A stretch of 64,000 nucleotides of DNA, from positions 124,001 to 188,000 of the forward strand of contig NZ_JAERIT010000004.1 in assembly GCF_017979475.1 (NCBI RefSeq). Direction: 5' to 3'. Below are positions 9,345-18,543 of this stretch, in pieces. The notes below the pieces were generated by a model. That model ran no database searches. It saw nothing but the letters and a program-made list of their open reading frames with translations, and was not told the DNA's origin. The position numbers and the translations under genes are program-made. The stretch comes from Helicobacter pullorum NCTC 12824 (GTDB lineage Bacteria; Campylobacterota; Campylobacteria; Campylobacterales; Helicobacteraceae). Each line of letters begins with the position of its first letter. Within the stretch, counting starts at the first letter, position 1.

Positions 9345-9374
9345 TTGACTTTGCTTGAGATATAAGAGTAAAAT
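9345..9374 (+). promoter_or_regulatory. Sigma-70 type promoter of the formate dehydrogenase locus
   Basis: TTGACT (9345-9350) is followed after 18 bases by TAAAAT (9369-9374), a good housekeeping promoter, about 27-42 bases before the first gene of the fdh cluster. Immediately upstream (9301-9330) is an alternating AT tract. Such tracts often raise promoter activity, but no specific regulator site can be named. Confidence 0.6.
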
Positions 9375-9400
9375 TAAAACAATATTTTACCTCTAAAAAA

Positions 9401-10954
9401 GTGGAATCAAAAGAAATGAAATTAGAACATTTACCTTTAGGAAATTTACTTTTAGACCAAAAAGACGCAGTTTATAATGAAAAATTAGAAATTTTAAACC
9501 AAGTGCAAGAAATTTTTGATGATTTTAGGCTTGATATTCAAAAAAGCCTAGAAATTGATAATAAAATTGCGATTTTCTATCAAGCCCAAAATGGTGAAAT
9601 CCCTAATGCAGTGCGTGGCTTTAGCCAACAAGCAAAAGACAAATTTGAAGTAGAGATTTTAGATGTAGATAATATCCAAAGGGTCAATGGGAAATTTGGT
9701 GCTTTTGAGGCAGAATCTGAGAATGGCAAAAAAGTAGGTTTTTCACAAGCGGTTATGTTTGTATATGATGAGAATCTTTTGAGATTCAAAGGATTTTTTA
9801 GTGTGGCAGATTTTGATAGTCCATTAGATTTGTTAAAAGCATTGGAAGCAAATCTTGGAGAGTATTCTTATAAAGAGATGATTGCTTATAAAGAGGATTT
9901 TTGTCAATACCATCATAGACGCGAGAAACATTGCACCAAATGCGTGGAATCTTGTCCTACTTTCGGAGTTGGGGCAAATGATAGCTTGATGGAGCTAGTA
10001 TTTTCTCCGATAGATTGTATTTCCTGTGGAGCTTGTGTTGGGGTTTGCCCTACAAGCTGTTTGGAATATAGTGAACTTCCAAAAGAGGGTTTGGAAGAGA
10101 TTGTTGAGATTTATAAGAATCGCCAAATCTTTTTGTGTGATGAAGTTAGCTACCAGCAGTTGATTGAAAAAAATATTATTTTGCCTACAAATCTTATTCC
10201 GCTTGTTTTGCCTAATTTAAAAATGCTTAATGAAAATGATTGGCTGATGATGTTGCAAGTTAGTCAAAATGATATTGTAGTTTTTGGCGATAAAAGTTCG
10301 CAAATTGAATTTGTAAATAATATCACAAAGCAGATTTATCAAAGGGAGTGTATTTTGATTGCTGATTCTTTAGATGAGATTGAAAAGTGTGCTTTGGAGG
10401 TAAAAGGATTTGAATCGTATTTGTATAAAAATCGCTACTCCCGCCCTCATAGAGAATCTTTGGCACAAAGAATACAATATATGATAAAAGATAAAGAATT
10501 TGGCATTGCAAAGAGTGTTGCGCCTATTTTTTATGGAGATTTGAAGGTGGATTCTTCAAAATGCACTTTGTGTCTCTCTTGTGTGGGGGCTTGCAATGTG
10601 AATGCAATTTTTGCAAAAAGCGATGATTTTTCTTTGCGGTTTAATCCTTCTTTATGCACCACTTGTGGATATTGCGTGGAATCCTGTCCTGAAAAGGTAA
10701 TGGAAGTTAGTCGCGAGGGTATGAGATTGGAGGCGAGCTATTTTAAAAGTAGAGAGATTGCCAAAGATACGCCCTTTTTGTGTGTAGAGTGTGGGAAGCC
10801 ATTTTCTACCAAAAAATCTATTGACAAAATCTTTGCTTTATTAAGCCCATCTTTTAGTGCAGATTCTAAAAAATTAAGAACCATTCAATGTTGTCCAGAT
10901 TGTAAAGTAAAAGTAATGTTTCAAGATCAAATCAATCAAAAAGTCGGGGTGTAA
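9401..10954 (+). CDS. Polyferredoxin-like 4Fe-4S protein heading the fdh cluster
   Basis: A 517-residue cytoplasmic-looking protein (no signal peptide or membrane segment) with four cysteine clusters: residues 178-185 (C-x2-C-x3-C, with Cys168 nearby), 206-216, 388-398 and 419-429, the last three being classical C-x2-C-x2-C-x3-C motifs. Two extra cysteine pairs lie at 461/464 and 497-501, perhaps a metal site. Residues about 230-340 form a separate alpha/beta region between the cluster pairs. The start could be GTG at 9401 or ATG at 9416; neither has a strong ribosome site. It sits 1 base before the chaperone gene, so a role in electron transfer to or maturation of formate dehydrogenase is inferred. 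The exact function is not known to me. Confidence 0.75.
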   Translation: MESKEMKLEHLPLGNLLLDQKDAVYNEKLEILNQVQEIFDDFRLDIQKSLEIDNKIAIFYQAQNGEIPNAVRGFSQQAKDKFEVEILDVDNIQRVNGKFGAFEAESENGKKVGFSQAVMFVYDENLLRFKGFFSVADFDSPLDLLKALEANLGEYSYKEMIAYKEDFCQYHHRREKHCTKCVESCPTFGVGANDSLMELVFSPIDCISCGACVGVCPTSCLEYSELPKEGLEEIVEIYKNRQIFLCDEVSYQQLIEKNIILPTNLIPLVLPNLKMLNENDWLMMLQVSQNDIVVFGDKSSQIEFVNNITKQIYQRECILIADSLDEIEKCALEVKGFESYLYKNRYSRPHRESLAQRIQYMIKDKEFGIAKSVAPIFYGDLKVDSSKCTLCLSCVGACNVNAIFAKSDDFSLRFNPSLCTTCGYCVESCPEKVMEVSREGMRLEASYFKSREIAKDTPFLCVECGKPFSTKKSIDKIFALLSPSFSADSKKLRTIQCCPDCKVKVMFQDQINQKVGV

Positions 10955-10955
10955 A

Positions 10956-11558
10956 ATGCTAGAGAAGCTTTCTAAAGAGGAATTAATGAATCTTAACAAT
11001 GCAAGAATTTTGTATTATGATTTTTTTAATGGCTTTTTTGTTTTTGAGCTGCTTGATGATAGAGTAGAGATTTTTCAAAAACAATTAGCAATTCTTAAAA
11101 ACGCACCTTTGAGCGAAGAAGTGGAAGCGGATTTTTTGCTTTTGGAAAATGAAATCTCTCACAATGGTATTGTAAATATTAAAGATGAGTTTTCAAGGCT
11201 TTTTGCATTGCCTTTTGGAGAAAAGCAAGTTGGGAGCCATTTATCGCATTTTTATGAAAATTGCGTAGGTGGAAATAGTTTGCTGCAAATCAAAGCTTTG
11301 GTTAAAAAAAGTGATATTCGTATTAATTCCAAGGATTTTAAGGAAACAGAAGAGCATTTGGGGTTTTTGTTTGGGTTTATGAGATATTTAATAGAAACAA
11401 ACAATGAAGAATTAGCAAAAGAAGTGTTTTTGTATGCTAATAAGGCTTTTTTGGGGCTTGTTAGCGAGATTAAAGAAAGGAGAGATTCTAAGTATTATTT
11501 GGCATTAGCAAGAATTTTGGAGAGTTTTTTGAAATTTGAAGGGGAGGTTTATGCTTAA
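10956..11558 (+). CDS. TorD-family molybdoenzyme chaperone for formate dehydrogenase
   Basis: A 200-residue all-helical protein resembling the TorD/DmsD chaperones that hold the Tat-exported molybdoenzyme in the cytosol until cofactor is inserted. Family character is seen in NARILYYDFFNGFFVFE at the start and the FEE-like acidic helices with LPFGEKQVGSHLSHFYE in the middle. In C. jejuni the equivalent (Cj1514c, from memory) also sits before the small Tat gene and fdhA. It follows the polyferredoxin gene after one base. The partner is inferred from position. Confidence 0.75.
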   Translation: MLEKLSKEELMNLNNARILYYDFFNGFFVFELLDDRVEIFQKQLAILKNAPLSEEVEADFLLLENEISHNGIVNIKDEFSRLFALPFGEKQVGSHLSHFYENCVGGNSLLQIKALVKKSDIRINSKDFKETEEHLGFLFGFMRYLIETNNEELAKEVFLYANKAFLGLVSEIKERRDSKYYLALARILESFLKFEGEVYA

Positions 11559-11601
11559 AGAGAAATGATTCCACAAAGGCTTTCTAAGATTAGAGAGTCT
11601 T

Positions 11602-11618
11602 TTTGGGATTATCCCAAA
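11602..11618 (+). promoter_or_regulatory. Inverted repeat between the chaperone gene and the structural fdh genes
   Basis: TTTGGGAT and ATCCCAAA flank a single central T (11602-11609 and 11611-11618), so a 7-bp stem with a short loop can form in the mRNA 21 bases before the next start codon. GAGA/TCTC at 11593-11596 and 11619-11622 may extend it. It could lower transcription, protect the downstream message, or be a processing site. Function unproven. Confidence 0.4.
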
Positions 11619-11638
11619 TCTCAATTTAAGGAGCTTAA

Positions 11639-11833
11639 ATGGAGAAAAGTAGGCGTGAATTTTTGAAAAACGCTACTAAAACTTCAATAGCGGTTGCTGG
11701 TGTTAGTGTTGCGCTAGCAGGTTGTAGCAAAAAAGGAAGTAGTGAGAATCTAGTTCGTGGGAAATCTCCCAAAACAGAGATTCTTTATCAAAAAACTAAG
11801 CAATGGGATATGTATTATTCTGTGGCTAAATAA
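11639..11833 (+). CDS. Small twin-arginine formate dehydrogenase-associated protein
   Basis: A 64-residue protein with a Tat signal SRREFLKNATKTSIAVAGVS and an ALAGCS sequence that could be a lipobox (Cys29). It matches the small Tat target found next to epsilonproteobacterial fdhA genes (Cj1513c in C. jejuni, from memory). The mature part is only about 35 residues and lacks metal-binding residues. It may be an extra membrane-anchored subunit or assembly factor. AAGGAGC lies before the ATG. fdhA follows after 18 bases. Confidence 0.8.
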   Translation: MEKSRREFLKNATKTSIAVAGVSVALAGCSKKGSSENLVRGKSPKTEILYQKTKQWDMYYSVAK

Positions 11834-11851
11834 AAGAAAGGAGGTTAAAGT

Positions 11852-14677
11852 ATGAGTGAAGCTATTAAAAGGCGTCAAACAAGGCGTGCATTTTTGAAAA
11901 TGACTGCGTTAGGAAGTTTGGCAGGAGCTAGTGTAGCACTTGGTGCTGATAGTCAAAAGACAATGCGTCCTGCAACTGCACAAGAATTACAAGAAAAGTA
12001 TCCAAATTCTCAAAAAATCAAAACAATTTGCACCCATTGTTCTGTTGGTTGCGGTATTGTTGCAGAAGTTGTTGATGGTGTTTGGGTGCGTCAAGAAGTG
12101 GCACAAGATCATCCAGTATCTCAAGGTGGGCATTGCTGTAAGGGTGCTGACTTGATAGATAGAGCAAGAAGTGAGACTAGACTGCGTTATCCATTAGAAA
12201 AAAAAGATGGCAAATGGACAAGATTAAAATATGACGAAGCAATGGACAAAATTGCCGCACAACTTAAGCAGATTCGAGAGGAAAGCGGTCCTGATGCAGT
12301 AATGTTTTTGGGGAGTGCAAAATGTTCGAATGAGCAAAGTTATTATATTAGAAAATTTGCAGCATTTTTTGGGACAAACAACATAGATCACTGCGCTAGA
12401 GTTTGACATTCACCAACAGTTGCCGGTGTGGCAAATACATTTGGGTATGGTGGAATGACAAACCATCTTGGCGATATGATGTTTTCAAAATATATTTTAA
12501 TCATTGGGGCAAATCCTGCGGTTAATCACCCTGTTTCTATGGTGCATATTTTAAGAGCTAAAGAAAAAGGGGCAAAACTTGTTTGTATTGATCCGAGATT
12601 TACCAAAACTGCAGCAAAATGTGATGAATTTCATAGAATTAGAAGTGGGACAGATATTGCATTTGCATATGGGTTATTAAATCATATTATCGCAAAAAAC
12701 CTTTATGATGAAAAATACCTAAAAGAGCGTGTATATGGTTATGAAGAAATCATCAAAGAAGCACAAAAATTCCCTCCAGAAGTGGCAGCTGATATTTGTG
12801 GAATCCCAGCTGATGAGATTAGACATATTGCAGAGGAAATGGCTGCGGCTAAACCTGCAAGTTTAATTTGGAATCAAGGATTGACGCAACATACAGTAGG
12901 GACTTCTAATACAAGGATTATGCCTATTTTGCAAATGTTTTTAGGAAATATTGGTAAAAATGGTGGTGGTGTAAATATCCTAAGAGGGCATGATAATGTG
13001 CAAGGTGCTTCAGATATGAATAACCTAGCAGATTCATTGCCGGGTTATTATGGACTAGGAGAGCCTGCTTGGAAGCATTTTTGTAAGCATTGGGGTGTAG
13101 AATATGAATGGATGCTTGGACGCTTTAAGAATAAAGAAATGATGGAAGCTACCGGTTTTGCACACTCTACTTGGAAATTTGGTGTATTAGATGATGAAAA
13201 TATGGCTAATAATGGTGGGACAAAACTCCGTGCATTAGTTGTTATTGGCTCTGGTATGACAACAGTTTCTTTGCTTGATTTGCAAAAAAAGGCAATGGAT
13301 GCATTGGATTTAGTGGTTTTTGTAGATCCTTATGTGAATGATTTGGCTATTTATAGCGATAGAAAGGATAATCTCTTTATGCTCCCAGCAGCTTCACAAA
13401 TGGAAACAGCAGGTTCTGTTGCTGCAACTAATAGAAGCTACCAGTGGAGAAGTAAAGTAATGGAGCCACTTTTTGAATGCCGTCCTGATGAAGAGTTCTT
13501 GTTTGGTTTGGCAGATAGATTGGGCTTTTTAAAAGAGTATCAATGGAGATTATATGATATTGCAAAATCTAAAGGTAGAGATAAATTTATTTGGCCAGAT
13601 GATGCAACTACGGAATTGACACAGAGCATACGAAGTATCGGATTACAAGGAATGAGCCCAGAGAGACTAAAAGCACATCAAGAGAATTGGCATATGTTTG
13701 ATAAGGTGACTTTAGAGGGGAGCGGACCTTTTAAAGGCGATTATTATGGATTGCCATGGCCTTGTTGGAGTGATAAGCACCCTGGAACGCCTGTAATGTA
13801 TAATGATAGCATTCCTGTTATGCGTGGTGGTATGGGATTCCGTGTAAATTGGGGAGTAACAAGCCCTGATGGACAAAGCATGCTAACAAATAGAACTTTG
13901 CCAAATGCAAAATATCAAGGAGGACATGCCCCTATTAGTGCTGCAAATGCAGAATCTTTGGGTATTAAACTTACTGAAGAAGAAAAGCAAGCAATAGCAG
14001 GAACAACTTTTGCAATGGGAATTGGAAATAATATTTTGGTTGAAAAAGCTTTGGAAGCTGGACTTTGTCCTTATGGAAATGGTAAGGCAAGGGCAAGAGT
14101 GTGGAATTGGTATGATCAAATCCCGCTTCATAGAGAGCCTTTGCATTCCATTCGTGGAGATTTGGTTAGCAAATATCCAAACTTCCCTGATAAGAAAAAT
14201 CATTTTAGGGCAAATATTAAGTATATTTCTCGTCAAAATGAAAAAGATTGGGTAAAAGAATATCCAGTCAATATGCTAAGTGGAAGGCTTGTAGCACATA
14301 TGGGAACGGGAGCTGAAACTAGAAGCGCAAAATACCTTGCTGAAGTAGAAGGCGAAATGTTTGTAGAGATTCACCCAGATAAAGCTGCAGAGATGAATAT
14401 CCGCAATGGTGATCAATTGTGGATTTATGGGACAAATGGAGCAAGAATCTTGGTGCCTGCAAAAATTTCTACTAGAGTGGATTATAATAGTATTTGGTTG
14501 CCACAGAATTTTTCAGGAATGGATCAAGGAGAATCTAGACTTGAAAATTATCCAGAAGGTACTAAGCCTTATGCTATCGGAGAATCGGCTAATATGATTT
14601 CAAGCTATGGGTTTGATTATAACTCTGCTTGTCCAGAAACAAAATGCGGCTTATGCCGAATTGAAAAAGCGCAATAA
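11852..14677 (+). CDS. fdhA: Formate dehydrogenase catalytic subunit, selenoprotein (UGA read through)
   Basis: A 941-residue Mo/W-bis-MGD enzyme that oxidises formate to CO2 in the periplasm. The N-terminus has a Tat signal (TRRAFLKM, residues 10-17). Cys60, Cys63, Cys67 and a cysteine at 95 or 96 bind one [4Fe-4S] cluster. An in-frame TGA at 12404-12406 encodes residue 185 in the context DHCARV-U-HSPTVAG, exactly where formate dehydrogenases carry selenocysteine. Reading continues without interruption to TAA at 14677. The C-terminal molybdopterin-dinucleotide domain contains MLSGRLVAHMGTGAETR. AGGAGG lies before the ATG. A gene caller would split this into two pieces at 12406; that split is not real. 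Expression needs the SelA/B/C/D machinery, which is not in this window. Confidence 0.95.
12404..12436 (+). promoter_or_regulatory. Predicted bacterial SECIS element of fdhA
   Basis: After the UGA, UUGCC (12420-12424) and GGCAA (12430-12434) form a 5-bp stem with loop GGUGU. The first G of GGU is at 12425, with 18 bases between it and the UGA. This is the same spacing as the GGU apical loop of the E. coli fdhF SECIS as I remember it. An alternative pairing of CACC (12411-12414) with GGTG (12425-12428) exists. The SelB interaction is inferred. Confidence 0.7.
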
Positions 14678-14687
14678 GGAGTGAAAA

Positions 14688-15317
14688 ATGAGTGATACTA
14701 ATCAAGAGATCTTAGCGAATTTTTCAAGAATCAAATTTTATTGCGATACTAATCGTTGTATTGAATGCCATGGGTGCGATGTAGCTTGCAAAGAAGCTCA
14801 TCATTTGCCTGTGGGCGTGAATCGCCGTAGAGTAGTTGTATTAAATGAAGGACAAGTAGGCAAAGAAAGTGCTGTTTCTGTGGCTTGCATGCATTGTGCT
14901 GATGCACCTTGTGCGCAAGTTTGTCCGGTAGATTGTTTCTATATCCGTGCTGATGGGATTGTTTTGCATGATAAGAAAACTTGCATTGGTTGTGGATATT
15001 GTTTGTATGCTTGTCCTTTTGGTGCTCCACAATTCCCTAAAAATGGTGTTTTTGAAAGTCGTGGTGCAATGGATAAATGCACATTTTGTGCAGGCGGTCC
15101 TGAAGAGACTAATAGCGATGAAGAATATAGACTTTATGGACAAAATCGAATCGCTGAAGGGAAAGTGCCAATGTGTGCAAGTATGTGTTCTACAAAAGCA
15201 CTTTTGGCTGGAAGTAGCGAGGAAGTATCTAATATCATTACGCATCGTGCGACTGTGAGAGGTGAAAATATCCCAAATGCTGTGCCAAATGTGTGGAAAA
15301 CTGCTTATGGAAATTAA
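14688..15317 (+). CDS. fdhB: Formate dehydrogenase iron-sulfur subunit
   Basis: A 209-residue four-cluster ferredoxin subunit that passes electrons from FdhA to the cytochrome b subunit. Four cysteine groups are visible: CIECHGCDVACKE, CMHCADAPCAQVCPVDC, CIGCGYCLYACPFG and the split CTFCAGG ... CASMCSTKA, as in the FdnH/DmsB family. It has no signal peptide and is presumably exported with FdhA by the Tat system. It lies 10 bases after fdhA with AAGGAG before its ATG. Confidence 0.95.
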   Translation: MSDTNQEILANFSRIKFYCDTNRCIECHGCDVACKEAHHLPVGVNRRRVVVLNEGQVGKESAVSVACMHCADAPCAQVCPVDCFYIRADGIVLHDKKTCIGCGYCLYACPFGAPQFPKNGVFESRGAMDKCTFCAGGPEETNSDEEYRLYGQNRIAEGKVPMCASMCSTKALLAGSSEEVSNIITHRATVRGENIPNAVPNVWKTAYGN

Positions 15318-15327
15318 GGGGGATTCT

Positions 15328-16275
15328 ATGAAAACTTGTAAAAATTTCTTTAGAATCTTTGTAATTTTCTTTGGGGTTGCTGCTGTTTTGTGGGCAGCTA
15401 ATCCTAGCGTTCCACAAGAAGGTGGCAAACAATATGCAGAAGTGATAGAAGGCAATAATGCTCTGATGCAAAATCCTATGAATCCTAAACTCTATGGTGG
15501 TCCTGAAGTGGAGGCTATCAAGGCGTGGGGAGTAAATTCTCCAAATGCAGTGGGTTGGGGTGAGATTTTTACACTTTTGCAAGGGCATTATTTTGCAACA
15601 ATTTTTGCTATTATCATTGTGTTGGTGCCATTAGCGTTTTTGGGACATTTTGTTATAGTAGGACAAAAGAAATTCTCCCATGGAAAGAAAATCAAGGTTT
15701 TTTCTACTTATAATATTGTTGTGCATTGGTGTGCTGCTATACCCTTTGTCATCTTGTGTTTGAGTGGATTAATAATGATCTTTGGTGATAAGCTTGGTGG
15801 AGGTGGTTTTGTTAGATTTGCTAGAGATGTGCATGGAATTGCAACGATACTTTTTGCGATTTTTGGAGTTTTAATGTTTTTGATGTGGGTAAAACCTGCT
15901 CTCTTTAAACTCTATGATATTAAATGGTTAATGATCATGGGTGGATATTTGAGCAAAGAAAAGCGTCCAATTCCTGCAGGCAAATTTAATGCCGGTCAAA
16001 AAATGTGGTTTTGGGTTTGCACTATAGGTGGTTTTATGATGGTTATCTCTGGTGCATTTATGTTTTTCCAATTTAGCGATATTGAAACCTTGAGGATTAT
16101 GGCATTAGCTCATAATGTGATTGGATTTTTGATTGTGGCACTTCTGATTACTCATATTTATATGGCTGTTTTTGCGATTGAGGGTGCTTTGAACTCTATT
16201 ATTGATGGCAATATGGGTGAAGAAGAACTTGCGATTTTGCATAGCTATTATTATCAAGAATTGAATAAAGCATAA
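15328..16275 (+). CDS. fdhC: Formate dehydrogenase cytochrome b556 subunit
   Basis: Membrane di-haem cytochrome b that anchors the complex and reduces quinone. The ATG at 15328 is chosen because AAGGGGGA (15316-15323) sits just upstream and overlaps the fdhB stop; an earlier in-frame start at 15262 lies inside fdhB. The 315-residue product begins with a signal-like segment to about residue 25, then has four further membrane spans. Likely haem ligands are the histidines in NIVVHWCAA, DVHGIATI, LAHNVIGF and LITHIYMA. Its stop overlaps the fdhD start by one base (TAATG). Confidence 0.93.
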   Translation: MKTCKNFFRIFVIFFGVAAVLWAANPSVPQEGGKQYAEVIEGNNALMQNPMNPKLYGGPEVEAIKAWGVNSPNAVGWGEIFTLLQGHYFATIFAIIIVLVPLAFLGHFVIVGQKKFSHGKKIKVFSTYNIVVHWCAAIPFVILCLSGLIMIFGDKLGGGGFVRFARDVHGIATILFAIFGVLMFLMWVKPALFKLYDIKWLMIMGGYLSKEKRPIPAGKFNAGQKMWFWVCTIGGFMMVISGAFMFFQFSDIETLRIMALAHNVIGFLIVALLITHIYMAVFAIEGALNSIIDGNMGEEELAILHSYYYQELNKA

Positions 16276-17057
16276 TGGAAAGATTCTGCCAAAATTTACA
16301 GATTGAACAAATTTCTCCTAGTGGATTTATTTCTACTAGAGAGGATTTTGTCATTAATGAGGAGAGAATTGCCTTTTATCTTAATGGGGAGAAGTTGCTT
16401 TCTGTGATGAGTGTCCCTGTGGAGCAAGATTATCATATTGTTGGATTTTTGATGAGTGAGGGTGTGATTAGCAATATCTCACAGATTGATTCTATTAAAA
16501 TTGCAGAAAATGGAAAATCTGTATGGTTGGAAGCACAGATTCATCAAGAAATGCTCAAAAATCTTTTTAGAGAAAAAACGCTTACTTCGGGTTGTTGTGT
16601 CGGAGTTGCTGGGAATTTAGAAGGAAATGTGATTAAAAAGTTTATTGCAAATCCTTATAAGGTTACAACAAAAAAGATTTTTGAACATTTGAGGGAGTTT
16701 GAAGAAAATAGCCTATTGTTTTCTAAAACAGGTTGCGTTCATAAAGCAATGTTGGTCTTAAAAGAAAAAACTCTCATTTCAGAAGATATTGGGAGACATA
16801 ATGCTATTGATAAAGTGATGGGTAAAGCAAGAATGCAAGGGTTTGATACTGAAGATTCTATGCTTTTTGTAAGTGGGAGATTATCTTTGGAGATGATTGT
16901 AAAAGCAGTGATGCATAATATCCCTATTGTGGTTTCTAAGGCAGCAGCAACTTTTATGGGGATTAAAGCTGCACAAGAAACCGGAGTTACATTGATTGGT
17001 TTTGCACGTGGAGAGAAGGCAAATGTTTATACGCATAGTGGTAGAATCTTAGGATAA
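16275..17057 (+). CDS. fdhD: Formate dehydrogenase accessory sulfurtransferase
   Basis: A 260-residue protein required to transfer sulfur to the molybdenum cofactor before insertion into FdhA. Family motifs are FLMSEGVI, TSGCCVGVAG with an adjacent cysteine pair (Cys114-Cys115 approximately), FSKTGCVHKAML and SEDIGRHNAIDKVMGKA. The usual family motif has cysteines spaced apart; the adjacent pair may be a lineage trait. It is the last gene of the fdh operon and is coupled to fdhC by TAATG. A convergent transporter gene ends 13 bases away. Confidence 0.93.
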   Translation: MERFCQNLQIEQISPSGFISTREDFVINEERIAFYLNGEKLLSVMSVPVEQDYHIVGFLMSEGVISNISQIDSIKIAENGKSVWLEAQIHQEMLKNLFREKTLTSGCCVGVAGNLEGNVIKKFIANPYKVTTKKIFEHLREFEENSLLFSKTGCVHKAMLVLKEKTLISEDIGRHNAIDKVMGKARMQGFDTEDSMLFVSGRLSLEMIVKAVMHNIPIVVSKAAATFMGIKAAQETGVTLIGFARGEKANVYTHSGRILG

Positions 17058-17070
17058 GTTGGAAATAAAA

Positions 17071-18441
17071 TTAGACTTTTATTACAAAACCTCCAATAAA
17101 GATTGCAATAATAATCAATGGAACAATGTATTTGATATAGTAAAACCAAACAATACTAAAAGTAGAGGTTTTTTGGGAGTAGTTATTGATTTCTTTGATG
17201 GATTTTTCTCCCAAAACCCACCCTACAAACAATACAGAACCTAAAGCAGTTAGAACAAAGAAAATATTGCCACTAATAAAATCAAAATTATCAAAAATAT
17301 TTCTTCCCCAAAAAATAATCTCTCTCCAAGGTCCATAAGTAAGGATGCAGGGGAGATTCCCAAAAATAAAGACAACAATGAGAGTGAAGCTAACTGCCTT
17401 GTTGTGAGAGAATTTAAATTTTTCTTCCAAAATGCTAATAATCACTTGATAGATAGTCAAAGAAGTAGTTAAAGCCGCAATTAATAGCAAAATAAAAAAG
17501 ACAATAGCAAAAAAGCTTCCAAAAAACATATGTGAAAATGCAATAGGTAGGCTTTTGAATACCAAAGAAGGACCAGAATCTGGGGCTAATCCCACGCTAA
17601 AAAGGGAAGGGAATATGATAAAGCCTGCCAAAATTGCTACAAGCGTGTTGATGACGCCTGTGATATAGGCTGTTTTTACAAGATTTTCTTCTTTTTTGAG
17701 ATGGGAAGAAAGGGTAATCATCACCCCAAAACCAAGTGAGAGTGCAAAAAACACCTGTCCTAGAACATATAAAAATAATTTTGGCGTGATAGCAGAAAAA
17801 TCGGGTATAAGATAAAATTTAATACCCTCTATTGCATTATCTAATGTAAGGTTGCGAATAATCATTCCAATAAGACATAAAAACAAAAGAGGCATAAGCC
17901 ATTTAACGGATTTTTCGATACCTTCAATGATACCTTTTTTGAGAATAATCCAATTAATAACAACAAAAATAAAAGTATAAAATCCAATCAACAAAGGAGA
18001 ATTTTCGATATTTTGTGTATAAAAGTTAGAAGTAATTTCTTTGGTGATTGGGCTAGAGAGATCAAGCCCTAGCGATGAAAAAAGGGATAAAAAAATATTG
18101 ATGATATATGAGATAACCCAACCCCCAAGCACCATATAATAAGCTAAGATTCCAAATGCTCCAATAACCCCCATATAACCTACTATTTTCCATAGATTGT
18201 ATTTAGAGTGAGTATCAAAGGCGTCAATAGAGTTTTTATGCGCCATTCTGCCAATAACATTTTCTACCAAAATAATAGGAATCCCAACTAAAAGCATTGC
18301 AATAATAAACACCAAAACATAAGCTCCACCACCATTTTCACCAACAAGATAAGGGAATCTCCAAGTTGCTCCAAAACCAATAGTAGCCCCAGCAACAGTG
18401 AGAATATAAGTAATTTGATTGCTCCAAGTTTGTCTTTGCAT
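17071..18441 (-). CDS. Sodium-dependent transporter of the neurotransmitter:sodium symporter (NSS) family
   Basis: A 456-residue inner-membrane protein with 11-12 hydrophobic spans and the LeuT-fold signature near the N-terminus: AGATIGFGATWRFPYLVGE, which includes the unwound TM1 and Na+-binding residues, then NGGGAYVLVF. Bacterial members usually import amino acids with Na+. The substrate cannot be told from sequence. It is a monocistronic-looking gene downstream of pseG's divergent neighbour region and convergent with fdhD. Confidence 0.9.
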   Translation of the reverse strand: MQRQTWSNQITYILTVAGATIGFGATWRFPYLVGENGGGAYVLVFIIAMLLVGIPIILVENVIGRMAHKNSIDAFDTHSKYNLWKIVGYMGVIGAFGILAYYMVLGGWVISYIINIFLSLFSSLGLDLSSPITKEITSNFYTQNIENSPLLIGFYTFIFVVINWIILKKGIIEGIEKSVKWLMPLLFLCLIGMIIRNLTLDNAIEGIKFYLIPDFSAITPKLFLYVLGQVFFALSLGFGVMITLSSHLKKEENLVKTAYITGVINTLVAILAGFIIFPSLFSVGLAPDSGPSLVFKSLPIAFSHMFFGSFFAIVFFILLLIAALTTSLTIYQVIISILEEKFKFSHNKAVSFTLIVVFIFGNLPCILTYGPWREIIFWGRNIFDNFDFISGNIFFVLTALGSVLFVGWVLGEKSIKEINNYSQKTSTFSIVWFYYIKYIVPLIIIAIFIGGFVIKV

Positions 18442-18504
18442 AAATCTAATAAGCCTCTTTTGTGAAATTATTGTTTGAAATTGTATAGTTTTTTGCTTAA
18501 TTTA

Positions 18505-18543
18505 AAGAATCTCTTTAAAAAAGTAATTTTTGCAGAGATTCTT
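18505..18543 (-). terminator. Stem-loop at the 3' end of pseG
   Basis: AAGAATCTCT (18505-18514) and AGAGATTCTT (18534-18543) form a perfect 10-bp stem. Inside it, an A-run and a T-run (about 18517-18531) can pair further around a GTAA loop. It overlaps the pseG stop codon and lies between pseG and the downstream transporter gene on the same strand, so it probably ends or trims the pseG message. Confidence 0.6.

Noticed and set aside
11565-11666. 33-codon frame before the Tat gene as a real gene
   Set aside because: Weak ribosome site and overlap with the Tat gene; kept only as a low-interest finding.
12407-14677. A separate formate dehydrogenase fragment beginning at an internal GTG (12428), with fdhA read as a frameshifted pseudogene
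   Set aside because: The frame is continuous across the TGA, which sits at the Sec active-site position; no base insertion or deletion is needed, and a SECIS-like hairpin follows.
14841-15455. A 204-codon open frame on the minus strand opposite fdhB/fdhC
   Set aside because: Its product is rich in Ser, His and Thr without any motif, and it lies fully opposite genes with clear catalytic motifs; it is a shadow of their codon pattern.
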